Shown piece after piece: positions 52,510-61,446 of a DNA stretch of 64,000 nucleotides. Numbering within the stretch: position 1 is the stretch's first letter; each line of letters starts with the position of its first letter. Source of the stretch: Planctomycetota bacterium (GTDB taxonomy: Bacteria > Planctomycetota > Planctomycetia > Pirellulales > PNKZ01). The stretch lies in NCBI GenBank assembly GCA_018242585.1, contig JAFEBQ010000046.1, forward strand, positions 1-64,000. Direction: 5' to 3'. The notes beneath the pieces were generated by a model. It saw only the letters and a program-made list of their open reading frames with translations. It was not told where the DNA came from and made no database searches. The translations under genes and the position numbers were made by a program.

Positions 52510-55110
52510 CTACTTCTCGCTCTTCGCAATCTTCTCGGCCGGCGGCGGCAACGACGCCTCGGCCGCGATTTCGATCAACAGCTTGCGAATGTTGAACTTC
52601 TGGTCGTGGAACGACTTTTCCAGCTTCGACAGCTCGGTCGGCCCAAAGGCGTTGATCGGCTGCTTGATCATGAAGTGGAACAACTGCTCGACGAACGCTT
52701 CGTGCGTCTCGTCGCTAGCCGCCAGGTACTTGGCCAGGTCGCGCACGTTGTTGAACTTGACCATGTCCCCCCCGCGCGTCTGGTACGCGCCGGTGGCGTC
52801 GACCGGCTTGCCCTGTTCCACCTTGCGAAACCGGCCAATCGCGTCGTAGTTCTCGAACGCGAAGCCCAGCGGATTGATCATCCGGTGGCACGATTGGCAC
52901 GATTCGGCCTTGGTCTGCAAGATCACCCGTTGCCGCGTGGTCAGATCGGCGTGCAGCTCGGGGGCCAGCGGCGCGACGGCCTCTGGGGGTGGACGCAACG
53001 AACGCCCCAGCACGCTGCGGGCCACGAACACGCCGCGGTGAATCGGCGAGCTGGTCGAAGTATACGCAAAGCCCGCCATCAAATACGGGTGCGTCAGCAC
53101 GCCGGCGCGCTGGGCCCCCGACTGGTTCACCTTTTCAAAGTCCGCGCCGGCCGGCAGTTTTACATCGTACATCTTGGCCAACGCGCCGTTGATGTACAAC
53201 GAATCGGCCAACAGCAATTGCCGGAAGTCGGACTCGCGCGACCAGGCCACATCGTCCAGGAACAACTCCAGGGATGTTCGCAGGTCCGAGACCACTTCGG
53301 CGTCGAACTCGGGGAACCGCTTGGAATCTTTGGCGATGTCGATAAAGCGATCGACGTTCAGCCATTGCAGGAAGAACTCGCGCAGCTTCGATCGGGCGCG
53401 AATGTCGCCCAGCATCCGCTCGGCCTGCTTGCGCACCGACTCGGCCGTGGTCAGCCATTTCTTATTCGCGGCCTCGGCCAACTGATTGTCGGGCAGCGAG
53501 TCCCACAGGGCGTACGACAGCCGGCTGGCCACGTCCCACTGGTCCAATTCGGTCGGGTTCAAATCCAGATACAAGAACTCCGGCGCCATCAAGCTCAACA
53601 GCACCGCCCGCTTGACCGAAAGTTCCGGCGGCCGGCCCTCGACGAACTGCTTGTCGATGAAGAACGATTTCTGTTCATCGCTCAACGGGCGGCGGAAGGC
53701 CCGCTCGACCCACCGCTGGCAAAACGCGCGCAGCTTCTGGGCGCGGTCCCCCGCGCCGGGTTTCGACTGGGACAGCTCGTCCAGGTTGGCGTCGACAAAG
53801 GCCGCCACTTCCAACGCCGCGTCGGTCGCCGCCTGGCTCCAGGCTTCCGACACCGACGTGCCGCGCTCGTAGCCCATGCTCCGGTCATCGGGCGGGAAGG
53901 CCGTCTCGAGCACGAACAATTGCGGCTGCCGATGAGGCGTCAGATACCGGGCTGGAATCACTTCCTCGGCGCGGTTCGGCATTTTCCACTTCAAGGTGAT
54001 CGAAGCGGTCTTGTCCTGCGCCTGTTTCGATTTGCTGAACACCAGCCGCAACGGATAGACGCGGCCTCCCAGCAGTCGAATCGTTTGCTTGTGAAGCGTG
54101 TCCTTACCCGACTTGACCCGGGCGTCGACCAATGCCGCGCGGTCGTTGTTCACGTACAGTTCGGCTGCGTTCTCGGTGTCGACGATGAACTCATAATCGC
54201 CGGTCTCGGGAGCGTAGACGCCCCCCTGCCAATGAATGCCAAACTCGGCGTGCTTGGCCTTCTCGGCCTTTTCTTTGTCCTCGGCGGCCTTCCGCTCGGC
54301 TTCCGCCTTTTTCTTGGCTTCGTCGGCTTTGCGCTTGGCCTCGGCTTGCTTGTCGGCCTCGGCCTTCTGGCGAGCTTCTTCTTTCCGCTTCACCTCGTTG
54401 ACGGGCTTGGCGTCGGGCTTCTTGTCGTCTGCGATCTTCTTTTCATCGGCAACCGTGCGGAATGGCGAACGCGTGGCAGAAGCCTTGTCCGACTTCTTCG
54501 GCTCGGGCTGCTTGGCCGGCGCTGGCGGGGCGTCTGACTTGGGTGGCTCAGCCGCTGGGCTCAGCTCGCCAAAGTTGAACTGCACCACCGGATCAAGCCG
54601 CTCGAACGCGCGGACTTCCTTCTTCCAGAACTCGCGCGTGCGGGAGTACTCGCCTTGCAGGCCGTGCTTGTCGTCCCAGCGCCCGGTCCAGCGGAAGCTG
54701 CCGATCAGATCGGCCACCGTGTTGCGATACTGGCGAACGGTCAGCCGGGCCAGCTCGATGCGAACCGGTGCGTTGCGCACCTGGGCCACCGGCGAATAGA
54801 AGGCGTGGTAGATGTACTCGGCCACCAGCTTGGCGTCCTCGCCGACGCACGTACCGGGGTCGTCCTCGGGCATGGTCTTGGCGATCTGCGCCGCCAACTC
54901 GGCCAGCGAGCGGTCGCCGGCCAGTGGCTTGCCGTACTGGTCCTTGACCCCTTGCCCCTTGTCGCCGTGACACTTGGCGCACTGGGCGAGGTAAATCTGC
55001 TCGCCGGTCTTACCGGCCGCCTGGGCCGCCAACGGCGCGCACAACACCAGAACCGCGACCACCAGTCGGGCCAGACATTCAGACAGAAGTGTTCGCGAGC
55101 TTTGCTTCAT
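52510..55110 (-). CDS. DUF1592-type planctomycete cytochrome c protein with PA14 domain
   Basis: This exported protein has 866 residues. A signal peptide (residues 10-32) is followed by cytochrome C (YLAQCAKCHGDKGQG) and DUF1587. A linker of about 70 residues made mostly of Lys, Ala and Glu follows, then a PA14-like domain (HWQGGVYAPETGDYEFIVDT ... AALVDARV). The C-terminal half carries DUF1595, DUF1592, DUF1588 (THPYLMAGFAYTSTSSPIHR) and DUF1585, including a second heme motif ESCQSCHRMINPLGF. The ATG at 55110 is used rather than a TTG nine codons earlier. A periplasmic multi-domain cytochrome of unknown substrate; PA14 suggests carbohydrate binding. DUF1552 follows in the same operon. Confidence 0.94.
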   Translation of the reverse strand: MKQSSRTLLSECLARLVVAVLVLCAPLAAQAAGKTGEQIYLAQCAKCHGDKGQGVKDQYGKPLAGDRSLAELAAQIAKTMPEDDPGTCVGEDAKLVAEYIYHAFYSPVAQVRNAPVRIELARLTVRQYRNTVADLIGSFRWTGRWDDKHGLQGEYSRTREFWKKEVRAFERLDPVVQFNFGELSPAAEPPKSDAPPAPAKQPEPKKSDKASATRSPFRTVADEKKIADDKKPDAKPVNEVKRKEEARQKAEADKQAEAKRKADEAKKKAEAERKAAEDKEKAEKAKHAEFGIHWQGGVYAPETGDYEFIVDTENAAELYVNNDRAALVDARVKSGKDTLHKQTIRLLGGRVYPLRLVFSKSKQAQDKTASITLKWKMPNRAEEVIPARYLTPHRQPQLFVLETAFPPDDRSMGYERGTSVSEAWSQAATDAALEVAAFVDANLDELSQSKPGAGDRAQKLRAFCQRWVERAFRRPLSDEQKSFFIDKQFVEGRPPELSVKRAVLLSLMAPEFLYLDLNPTELDQWDVASRLSYALWDSLPDNQLAEAANKKWLTTAESVRKQAERMLGDIRARSKLREFFLQWLNVDRFIDIAKDSKRFPEFDAEVVSDLRTSLELFLDDVAWSRESDFRQLLLADSLYINGALAKMYDVKLPAGADFEKVNQSGAQRAGVLTHPYLMAGFAYTSTSSPIHRGVFVARSVLGRSLRPPPEAVAPLAPELHADLTTRQRVILQTKAESCQSCHRMINPLGFAFENYDAIGRFRKVEQGKPVDATGAYQTRGGDMVKFNNVRDLAKYLAASDETHEAFVEQLFHFMIKQPINAFGPTELSKLEKSFHDQKFNIRKLLIEIAAEASLPPPAEKIAKSEK

Positions 55111-55556
55111 ATCGGGGAGGGCGTTGGCGGGGGTCAAATCGCGCGACCAGCGGTGGGTCGCCCAGGGCTGGCGTGTAGGCCGTCAATTATAGCCAAGATT
55201 CGGCCCGCAGGGGACAGTTTGTCGCAGTTTCCAAGCGGAACCCGCCAAACGCTTTGCGCTGTGCGAAGTGGATACACTGTCGCGCGCCGGTGGGCACACG
55301 ACTCGCCACCTGCGGCACAATTCACCATCGTCAATCGAATCGGCGCGCCGAACGATGAACATCCCTCCCTTTAAGGGAGGGACCGAGGGAGGGTAAACGC
55401 GCAGCAGGCCGGGACGCTCATGAATTGGCAACGACGCATTTGAGTTGAAGCACACAGATTCGTGAACGCCTTGACCCTCCCCCCTGCCCCTCCCTGACAG
55501 GGAGGGGTGTTTCTCGCGCGAGCCTGGGAGCGACACAAGTCACGTGTCGTCTACTT
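55111..55556. other. Intergenic region upstream of the DUF1592 gene
   Basis: These 446 bases hold no supported gene. The right half is a family C element (55357-55511). The left half must contain the promoter of the DUF1592-DUF1552 operon, but no boxes were assigned. Confidence 0.5.
55357..55511. repeat. Family C double-hairpin element (C2)
   Basis: The left hairpin is CCCTCCCTTTAAGGGAGGG and the right CCCCTCCCTGACAGGGAGGG. GAGGGTAAACGCG and ACGCCTTGACCCTCC form the inner stem. Same plan as C1 and C3. Confidence 0.85.
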
Positions 55557-58001
55557 CTACTTCCCAGCCGGTTCGAGGCTCCATGCCTGGACCGATTTAC
55601 CCGAGGCGATGACGATCATCGGCGTAGCCGCGCGGACCAGGGCCAAGCCCGAGATCGCGCTGCCGTGATTCCAACGGTCGATCGGCCGGCCGTTAACGCC
55701 GATCAGGTGGACCGAGCCATCAGGGCCGGCCACGATCCACGACTGTTGCTTGCTCCCCGCGGCGGTCGGTCCCCAGCCGATCATCTCCAAGGCAGGCATC
55801 GTTTGCAGCCCCGGCGGCAGCGGATAGTTCCACAACTCGCGCCCGCCGCCGTCGATCCCCACCAGCGTGTCTTCCCCCTGTTGCGAGGTGGCGACGCCGA
55901 TCACCTCGGCTTCGCCGTCGCCGTTCAGGTCGGCCGCGCGCACCAGGCGGATGAATCGATTGGCCACGGCCAGCGACAGGCCTTCAACCCCCTGGTGATC
56001 GATCACGGCAATCGTTCCCTGCTCGTTCGCGCACCAAAGCTGCCGGCGATGCGAGATGTCGGGCCCCACCACGGCCAGGCCAAACACATTGGCCACGCTG
56101 CGATTGCTCCAGTGGCGCTGCCGTTTGTCGAGCGTGACGTTGTGAATGCCGACCACGCCAAAGTAGCCCACGTTCAGCTCCGGCTGGCCGTCGCCGTCGA
56201 GGTCGCCGAACTGCACGTCGGCAATGCCGGTGCTGCTTTCGCCGTCGGGATAGCTGAACTGGCGCTTCCAGTTGGCGTCAAAGACGTGGACTTGCTGTTG
56301 ATTGCTAACCGTGCCGGCGAACCAGCGCGCGCCGCTGGCGTCGAAGGCCGTGCGCAGGTAGCTGACCACTCCTTCTTGCGGCTCTTTGGGCAAATCAAGC
56401 TCATGCCGCGCGACGACTTTGCCCGCGGCGTCGAACTCCACCACCGTGGTCAGCCCGTCCAGGACGAACAGCTTCGTCGTGTCCCCGTCGGCCACGGCCA
56501 GCACGTTGCCCGGCGCGGCGACGTCGACCGACTTCCAGAGCGGCTTGAGTTGAAGCTGCTGAGGCTGGCTGGCGGCGGCGAGTTCGGCCTTGAGGAGCGG
56601 AGCCTGCTCGTTGGACGTTTGGAATTGTTGCTCGTATTTACGCAGTTGGTCTTCGTGGCGCTGCTTGGCTTCGGCATAGACATGCTTGCCGGCCAGCACC
56701 GTTTCGAGCCGCGCCGGCAGCAGCTTCGACAACTCGGGCTCCACGCCAATCAGGTGATCTTCAATGATGCCCGTCGGTCCCAGGATCACGATGCTGGGCA
56801 GCGGAATGATCCCCAAGGCTTTCTGTGTTTGCTGGTGGGTGTCGCGCGCGATCGGGATCGTGACCTTCGCCTTGGCCAAGGTTGATTCGAGCTCCTGGTT
56901 GGTGACGACCGGCAACTGCGCTCCGCCGCCGGACGTGCTGACTTGCACCGGGCCGCTGGCCGGGGCGGCGTCGATGCTGACGGCCAGGAACCGCACACGC
57001 TGGTCCCCCTTGAACTGATCGTAGACCGCTTGCAGGTACGGCAAGTTGTCGACGCTGGTTGGGATGCTGGCGGCCCAAACGGCCAGGACCGTCGTCTTGC
57101 CGGCCAACGCTTTCAGGTCGATCTTCGCGCCGTCGAGCCCGACGAATTGAAAATCACCCGGTTGCGTTCCCAACAGCGCCGTCGGCGGCTCGGGCCGCGC
57201 CGTGATCTCGAACTCGCTGAGGACTTTTGCCCCGACCGGCGGCTCGAACTTGAATGCCACCGGGTCGATCTTGCCATTCAATTGTGCGCCGCGCAGCTCG
57301 CCCACCAGCGACATGTCGCCGAGCTTCCCCTTGGTGCTCATATATTGCCGCATGGCGTCCAGCGGGAACTCGATGCGACGGATCACGTAGGTCACCTGGT
57401 CGATCCACAGCTTAAGCTGCCCGTCTTGCCGCTCGATGGCAATGCCATAACAAGGCGATTGATCGATCGTTTGCGGCTCCAGATGCCGCGGCGCGCCATT
57501 CTGCAAGATGGCTCGTTGCGGATCGTCATCGACCAGAAACGGCAGCGCGACCGAGGCGCTGGCAATCCGATTGGTCATCTCGTCCAGCAGAATCGGCGTG
57601 GCGAAGATTCGTTCTGACGTGAGGACCGGCGGGGCCGTCAGCTTGACGACCTGGTTCGGCACATCGGCCAGCGAGGCCCAAAAGTCCTTGCCGTCACAGA
57701 CGATCGTGGCCGCGTACATGTGCGCGCGCAGCTTGTTCGGGCGTTCCAGGGTGACCGACCAGGGAAAGCGTTCCTCGTGCGTCTGGCCATCGAGCGTGTA
57801 CTTCCAGATCACCTCGCCACTGTCGGCATAGGTCATGGCCGTGTTATAGGCGATCATCGTCCGGTCCAGAACCACGCTGGCCGCGGGCGCTGACTTGTTC
57901 GGCGAAGCTGAATCGTTGCAGCCGGCCAATACTCCGACGACGAACAATCCGAGCACCGGCCAAACTGCCAAAGGGTGCGAAGCCCGACAAGGCGCGCGCA
58001 T
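55557..58001 (-). CDS. Lipoprotein with LolA-like, cysteine-free thioredoxin-like and FG-GAP regions
   Basis: This protein has 814 residues. A lipobox (VVGVLAGC, Cys28) anchors it. Residues 40-270 resemble the outer-membrane lipoprotein carrier/DUF2092 type (KYTLDGQTHEERFPWSVTLE ... LWIDQVTYVIRRIEFPLDAM). Residues 280-440 form a TlpA/redoxin-like domain (GDFQFVGLDGAKIDLKALAG, then VLAVWAASIPTSVDNLP), where the usual WCxxC is WAASIP, so no redox cysteine remains. The C-terminal 330 residues carry integrin-like FG-GAP/VCBS repeats (GDLDGDGQPELN, ADLNGDGEAEVIG). AAGGA is about 9 bases before the ATG. The combination suggests a surface or periplasmic binding protein and no enzyme function can be inferred. 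Confidence 0.82.
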   Translation of the reverse strand: MRAPCRASHPLAVWPVLGLFVVGVLAGCNDSASPNKSAPAASVVLDRTMIAYNTAMTYADSGEVIWKYTLDGQTHEERFPWSVTLERPNKLRAHMYAATIVCDGKDFWASLADVPNQVVKLTAPPVLTSERIFATPILLDEMTNRIASASVALPFLVDDDPQRAILQNGAPRHLEPQTIDQSPCYGIAIERQDGQLKLWIDQVTYVIRRIEFPLDAMRQYMSTKGKLGDMSLVGELRGAQLNGKIDPVAFKFEPPVGAKVLSEFEITARPEPPTALLGTQPGDFQFVGLDGAKIDLKALAGKTTVLAVWAASIPTSVDNLPYLQAVYDQFKGDQRVRFLAVSIDAAPASGPVQVSTSGGGAQLPVVTNQELESTLAKAKVTIPIARDTHQQTQKALGIIPLPSIVILGPTGIIEDHLIGVEPELSKLLPARLETVLAGKHVYAEAKQRHEDQLRKYEQQFQTSNEQAPLLKAELAAASQPQQLQLKPLWKSVDVAAPGNVLAVADGDTTKLFVLDGLTTVVEFDAAGKVVARHELDLPKEPQEGVVSYLRTAFDASGARWFAGTVSNQQQVHVFDANWKRQFSYPDGESSTGIADVQFGDLDGDGQPELNVGYFGVVGIHNVTLDKRQRHWSNRSVANVFGLAVVGPDISHRRQLWCANEQGTIAVIDHQGVEGLSLAVANRFIRLVRAADLNGDGEAEVIGVATSQQGEDTLVGIDGGGRELWNYPLPPGLQTMPALEMIGWGPTAAGSKQQSWIVAGPDGSVHLIGVNGRPIDRWNHGSAISGLALVRAATPMIVIASGKSVQAWSLEPAGK

Positions 58002-58257
58002 AGAAACTCATTCCTTGAGAAGCGACGATTGTCCTAGCGGCCGCCAGCGTTCGGGCGGCCAAGCCGTCATTATTTGCGCCCGTGCCCCAGGGGTCTAGCT
58101 CGGTTCTTGACGCTCGGCAGGTCCGCCCGATAATGCGCTCGGGCGCAAGCACGTCGGGCCGGTCCTATCTCGCCCGATTCGCCTAGAATGACAGCAGGCG
58201 TTCCCCGTTCGGCGTGATTATCGGCCGGGCGCGTTCACCAGAGCTTTTCATCACACG

Positions 58258-59499
58258 ATGTCGACTACTTTGCACTACGGCCGCGATTCGACGCTTGAGT
58301 TGTCCCTCGATCGGGCGGCGTTGGTCACTTGCTCGCCCGAGCTGCGCCCGCTGGCCGATTGGTCCCAGGCTCTGCAACAGGCGCTCGACGCGCCGACCGA
58401 TTATCTCCCCCTGGCCAGCGCGGTGACGCCGGGCGATCGGGTGGCCGTGGCGGTCGAGCCGGGCACGCCGCGGGCCGAGGCGATCGTGGCCCAGGTGGTC
58501 GACTATCTGTTGGCGCACGGCATCGCGGCGGCCGACATTGCCGTCCTGCAACACGTGGCCGATCCGGCGAACACAGCGGCCGATTTGCGCGAGCTACTTT
58601 CGCCGGCGGCGCGCGACGGCGTGACGCTGCACCGACACGATCCCTCTCACCGTGACAATCTGGGCTATGTGGCCAACACGCGCGGCGGCAAGCCGGTGTA
58701 TTTGAATCGCGTGCTCAGCGACGCCGATGCCGTGGTGTTCATTGGCTGTCTGCGGTCGCCGCGCGTGCCCGGTTCGCTCGGGCCGGCGGCGGCCATTTAC
58801 CCTGGCTATAGCGACGGCCCGACGATGCAACGATTCCGGCACCCCGCACTACTGGCGCGGCGCAAGGAATACGTCCGCGGCGCGCGGCGCGAGATCGATC
58901 AGGTGGCTTGGCTGGCCGGTTCGCCGTTTGTCGTCGAGGTGATTCCCGGGCCCGGTGGCACGATCGCTGGATTTGTCAGTGGCGACCTGGCTACGGTCAA
59001 ACGTGTCGGCGCCGAGCGGATGGCCGACGATTGGGAAACCACGGCGGCCGAGTGCGCCGATCTGGTCGTGGCGGCCGTGAGCGGCGAAGCGGAACAGCAA
59101 ACGTGGGAGAACGTCGGCCGCGCGCTGGCGGCGGCTGTGCGACTGGTCAACTCGGATGGGGCGATTGTCCTGTGTACCGAGCTGGCGACCGCGCCGGGCG
59201 CAGGGTTGCAAGTCCTGTCCGGCAGCGAGAGCTGGGACCGCGATTTGAAACAACTCGAAGATCAGCGCCCGGCCGATTTGCTGGCCGCGACGATGTTGAT
59301 CCGCGCTCATCAACAAGCGCGAATCTACTTGCTGAGCCAGCTCGACGAGTCGACGGTCGAAGGGCTGGGCATGATCCACGTGACCGAGCCGGCCGACGTG
59401 GGACGACTGATCGCGCGGAGCGATTCGTGCGTGGTGCTGCCCGACGCCCAGTTCGCCTGGCCAACGGTGGAAGAAGGACGTGGGGGTGTGGGGGAGTAG
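58258..59499 (+). CDS. LarA/DUF2088-like protein lacking key active-site residues
   Basis: This 413-residue protein follows the nickel-dependent lactate racemase layout: an N-terminal DUF2088 domain with a VAVAVEPGTPRAEAI loop and HDPSHRDNLGYVANTRGGKP, and a C-terminal domain ending in CVVLPDAQFAWP. Compared with LarA, the RxTP loop reads EPGTP, and the segment that normally has a cofactor-binding His and Lys before PG reads GCLRSPRVPGSLGPAAAIYPG, without either. A racemase using the Ni-pincer cofactor is therefore unlikely. No larB, larC or larE homologue is adjacent. The last codons and stop come from a family E repeat. The gene is divergent from the lipoprotein gene. Confidence 0.78.
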   Translation: MSTTLHYGRDSTLELSLDRAALVTCSPELRPLADWSQALQQALDAPTDYLPLASAVTPGDRVAVAVEPGTPRAEAIVAQVVDYLLAHGIAAADIAVLQHVADPANTAADLRELLSPAARDGVTLHRHDPSHRDNLGYVANTRGGKPVYLNRVLSDADAVVFIGCLRSPRVPGSLGPAAAIYPGYSDGPTMQRFRHPALLARRKEYVRGARREIDQVAWLAGSPFVVEVIPGPGGTIAGFVSGDLATVKRVGAERMADDWETTAAECADLVVAAVSGEAEQQTWENVGRALAAAVRLVNSDGAIVLCTELATAPGAGLQVLSGSESWDRDLKQLEDQRPADLLAATMLIRAHQQARIYLLSQLDESTVEGLGMIHVTEPADVGRLIARSDSCVVLPDAQFAWPTVEEGRGGVGE

Positions 59500-59620
59500 G
59501 GGCGTGGGGGTGTGTGAAGGAGTGAGATGTTGAGCGTTGACAGTAGGCACCAATGAGCGCGGCAAAAATTTGAGTCACACGCATTTACTCCCCCACGCCC
59601 CCACCCCCCAACTCCCCCAC
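59479..59620. repeat. Family E inverted element (E2)
   Basis: The left arm CGTGGGGGTGTGGGGGAGTA (59479-59515 in all) faces CTCCCCCACGCCCCCACC and ACTCCCCCACC (59588-59620). The left arm contains the stop codon of the LarA-like gene. The second arm ends 35 bases before the next start. Confidence 0.8.
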
Positions 59621-59654
59621 CGGCCTCCAACATCATTCAACGTAACAAGCAAAC

Positions 59655-60680
59655 ATGACGGCCATCACCCAAAGCAGTCCGCTCAAGAACCTGCACCATG
59701 ACCTGGGCGCGCGCTTCGCGCATTGGCTCGGCGGCGAGGTGGCTTGGGACTATGGCGATTTCGAGCGCGACTGGCGAGCGTTCACCTCGACCGACACGGT
59801 GATCGATGTTTCGCCGCGCAGCCAGCTTGAGCTGGTCGGCCCTGATCGGGCCAGCTTCCTGCACAGCTTGTCAACCAACGACATCAAGCAGCTCGCCACC
59901 GGCGCAAGCTGCGAGGCCAGCTTCCTGAACGGCAAGGGAAACGTCCTGTTTCATGGCTGGATTCACGCCGGGGAGTCGTCGCACATCGTTGACGTCGGTC
60001 CCGGCATGGCGGCCCCGCTGGCGGCGCACCTGACGCGGTATCAGATTCGCGAGCAGGTCACGGTCCACGATCGCACGCGGGAGTGGGGGCTGTTATACCT
60101 GGCCGGCCCAACAGCCGCCGACAAGTTGCACGGCGACGCGCTGCAAAGCGTGCTGCGCGAAGCGACCGTCGTGCCTGATCTTTGGACGCGGCATGAAGCC
60201 TGGCACTTGTTCGCGCCGCGCGAGCGGTTGGTCGGCATTTGGAGCGCGCTGACCGCCGCGGGCTTCACGCCGGTCGGCGCGCGAGCGCTCGACGTGGCGC
60301 GTATCGAGGCGGGCACGCCGCTGGCCCCGCTCGACGTGCCCGAGGGGTTGCTGCCCCAGGAGCTGGGTCGCGACGCGCGGATGATCAGCTTCAAGAAAGG
60401 CTGCTACCTGGGGCAGGAGACGGTCGCCCGGCTCGACGCGCTGGGGCACGTCAACAAGCAACTCGCTGGTTTGGAGTTCGCCACCGGGGCCGCAGTCGGG
60501 GCGGGCAGCGAGTTGCTGCGCGACGGCAAGCCGGCCGGCGTGGTCACGTCCGTGGCCCATCGCGCCGCGGGCCAGCCGCCGATCGGCCTCGGTTTCGTCC
60601 GCCGCGAGTGTTTACAGCCCGGCACGGAACTATTGGCCGCCGAAACCAAGGCCCGGATCGTGTCGCTGCCGATGGCGTAG
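59655..60680 (+). CDS. ygfZ: YgfZ/GcvT-type folate-binding protein
   Basis: This 341-residue protein of the aminomethyltransferase fold carries the YgfZ signature KGCYLGQETVARLD near residue 249, including the conserved Cys. The N-terminal part shows VIDVSPRSQLELVGPDRASFLHSLSTNDI, as in this family. YgfZ-type proteins bind tetrahydrofolate and assist iron-sulfur cluster synthesis or repair in the cytoplasm, rather than glycine cleavage. Other gcv genes are not nearby. The start ATG at 59655 leaves a short N-terminus; an AAG-rich leader gives only a weak ribosome site. It follows the LarA-like gene but is separated from it by repeat E2. Confidence 0.9.
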   Translation: MTAITQSSPLKNLHHDLGARFAHWLGGEVAWDYGDFERDWRAFTSTDTVIDVSPRSQLELVGPDRASFLHSLSTNDIKQLATGASCEASFLNGKGNVLFHGWIHAGESSHIVDVGPGMAAPLAAHLTRYQIREQVTVHDRTREWGLLYLAGPTAADKLHGDALQSVLREATVVPDLWTRHEAWHLFAPRERLVGIWSALTAAGFTPVGARALDVARIEAGTPLAPLDVPEGLLPQELGRDARMISFKKGCYLGQETVARLDALGHVNKQLAGLEFATGAAVGAGSELLRDGKPAGVVTSVAHRAAGQPPIGLGFVRRECLQPGTELLAAETKARIVSLPMA

Positions 60681-60691
60681 CGTGATTGCTG

Positions 60692-61174
60692 CTATGAGGA
60701 CATTGGAGAACTGGCAATCTGCGGCGGCAGCGGTTGATTGGCGAGCCAGTTGGCGACGCGCGTTAACACGTCCTTGTCCATCGGCACCTGGCCGATGATA
60801 ACGACTTGCTTATCGGCGATGGTCTTCGCCAACTCTTGAAGTCGCGCGGTTAGCTCGGTCAGCAGCACCTGCGTTTCGGCGCTGCTTAACTCGTGGCGGA
60901 TCAATTGCACTTCGGTCGCGTGGCGCTCGCGGGTGAGTTGCACGAGCCGCCCCTGTTCGGCCTTGTAGAGGCGATCGGTTACAAAGGCGCGGCGCAGCTC
61001 GAGCTCGCTATTGAACTGGTAGACCGGCGCGGCGCCGAAATAGACGCTCGGCCCGCCGTCGCGACGGAAGCCGGCGAACACCGGCTGGCCATCGGGCAAT
61101 TGTAACTCGATGCGCTCGACCAGCGCCCGGGCTTCGCCCAAAAGGTCTTCACGGTCCTGTTCATCGCACGCCAT
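60692..61174 (-). CDS. Conserved hypothetical protein with helical core
   Basis: This 160-residue predicted cytosolic protein has a first part, ALVERIELQLPDGQPVFAGF to YFGAAPVYQF, that is compact and beta-rich. The second part (LRRAFVTDRLYKAEQGRLVQ through LLTELTARLQELAKTIAD) is a long amphipathic helix pair. It ends in a small strand-turn (KQVVIIGQVPMDKDVLTRVA). I do not recognise a named family, although the start and codon pattern look authentic and the frame is conserved in style with planctomycete hypotheticals. It is convergent with ygfZ and separated by 11 bases. Confidence 0.65.
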   Translation of the reverse strand: MACDEQDREDLLGEARALVERIELQLPDGQPVFAGFRRDGGPSVYFGAAPVYQFNSELELRRAFVTDRLYKAEQGRLVQLTRERHATEVQLIRHELSSAETQVLLTELTARLQELAKTIADKQVVIIGQVPMDKDVLTRVANWLANQPLPPQIASSPMSS

Positions 61175-61217
61175 GGCGTGATGATACCTGAAGTTGGCTT
61201 AATGCTGGGAATGTCTT

Positions 61218-61385
61218 ACACCTCTCCCTTTAAGGGAGAGGTCGCTGAGCGCAGCGAAGCGGGTGAGGGTAAACGCGTTACAGGCCAATTCGCTTTGCGC
61301 TAAGGAGCGAACGACGAACGCAATACCGCAAGGCTGTGAACGTCCTTACCCTCCCCCCGGCCCCTCCCTGAAAGGGAGGGGTGTT
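61218..61385. repeat. Family C double-hairpin element (C3)
   Basis: ACACCTCTCCCTTTAAGGGA then GAGGT, GGTGAGGGTAAACGCGTTAC, an AT-variable centre, TCCTTACCCTCC and CCCCTCCCTGAAAGGGAGGG then GTGTT. The outer ends are inverted. It lies between two minus-strand genes. Confidence 0.85.
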
Positions 61386-61446
61386 CATCGCGCGCAGCGC
61401 AGCATCTAACGCATTGAGGGAAGGCAAGAATCTGCAAGCGAGCCGC

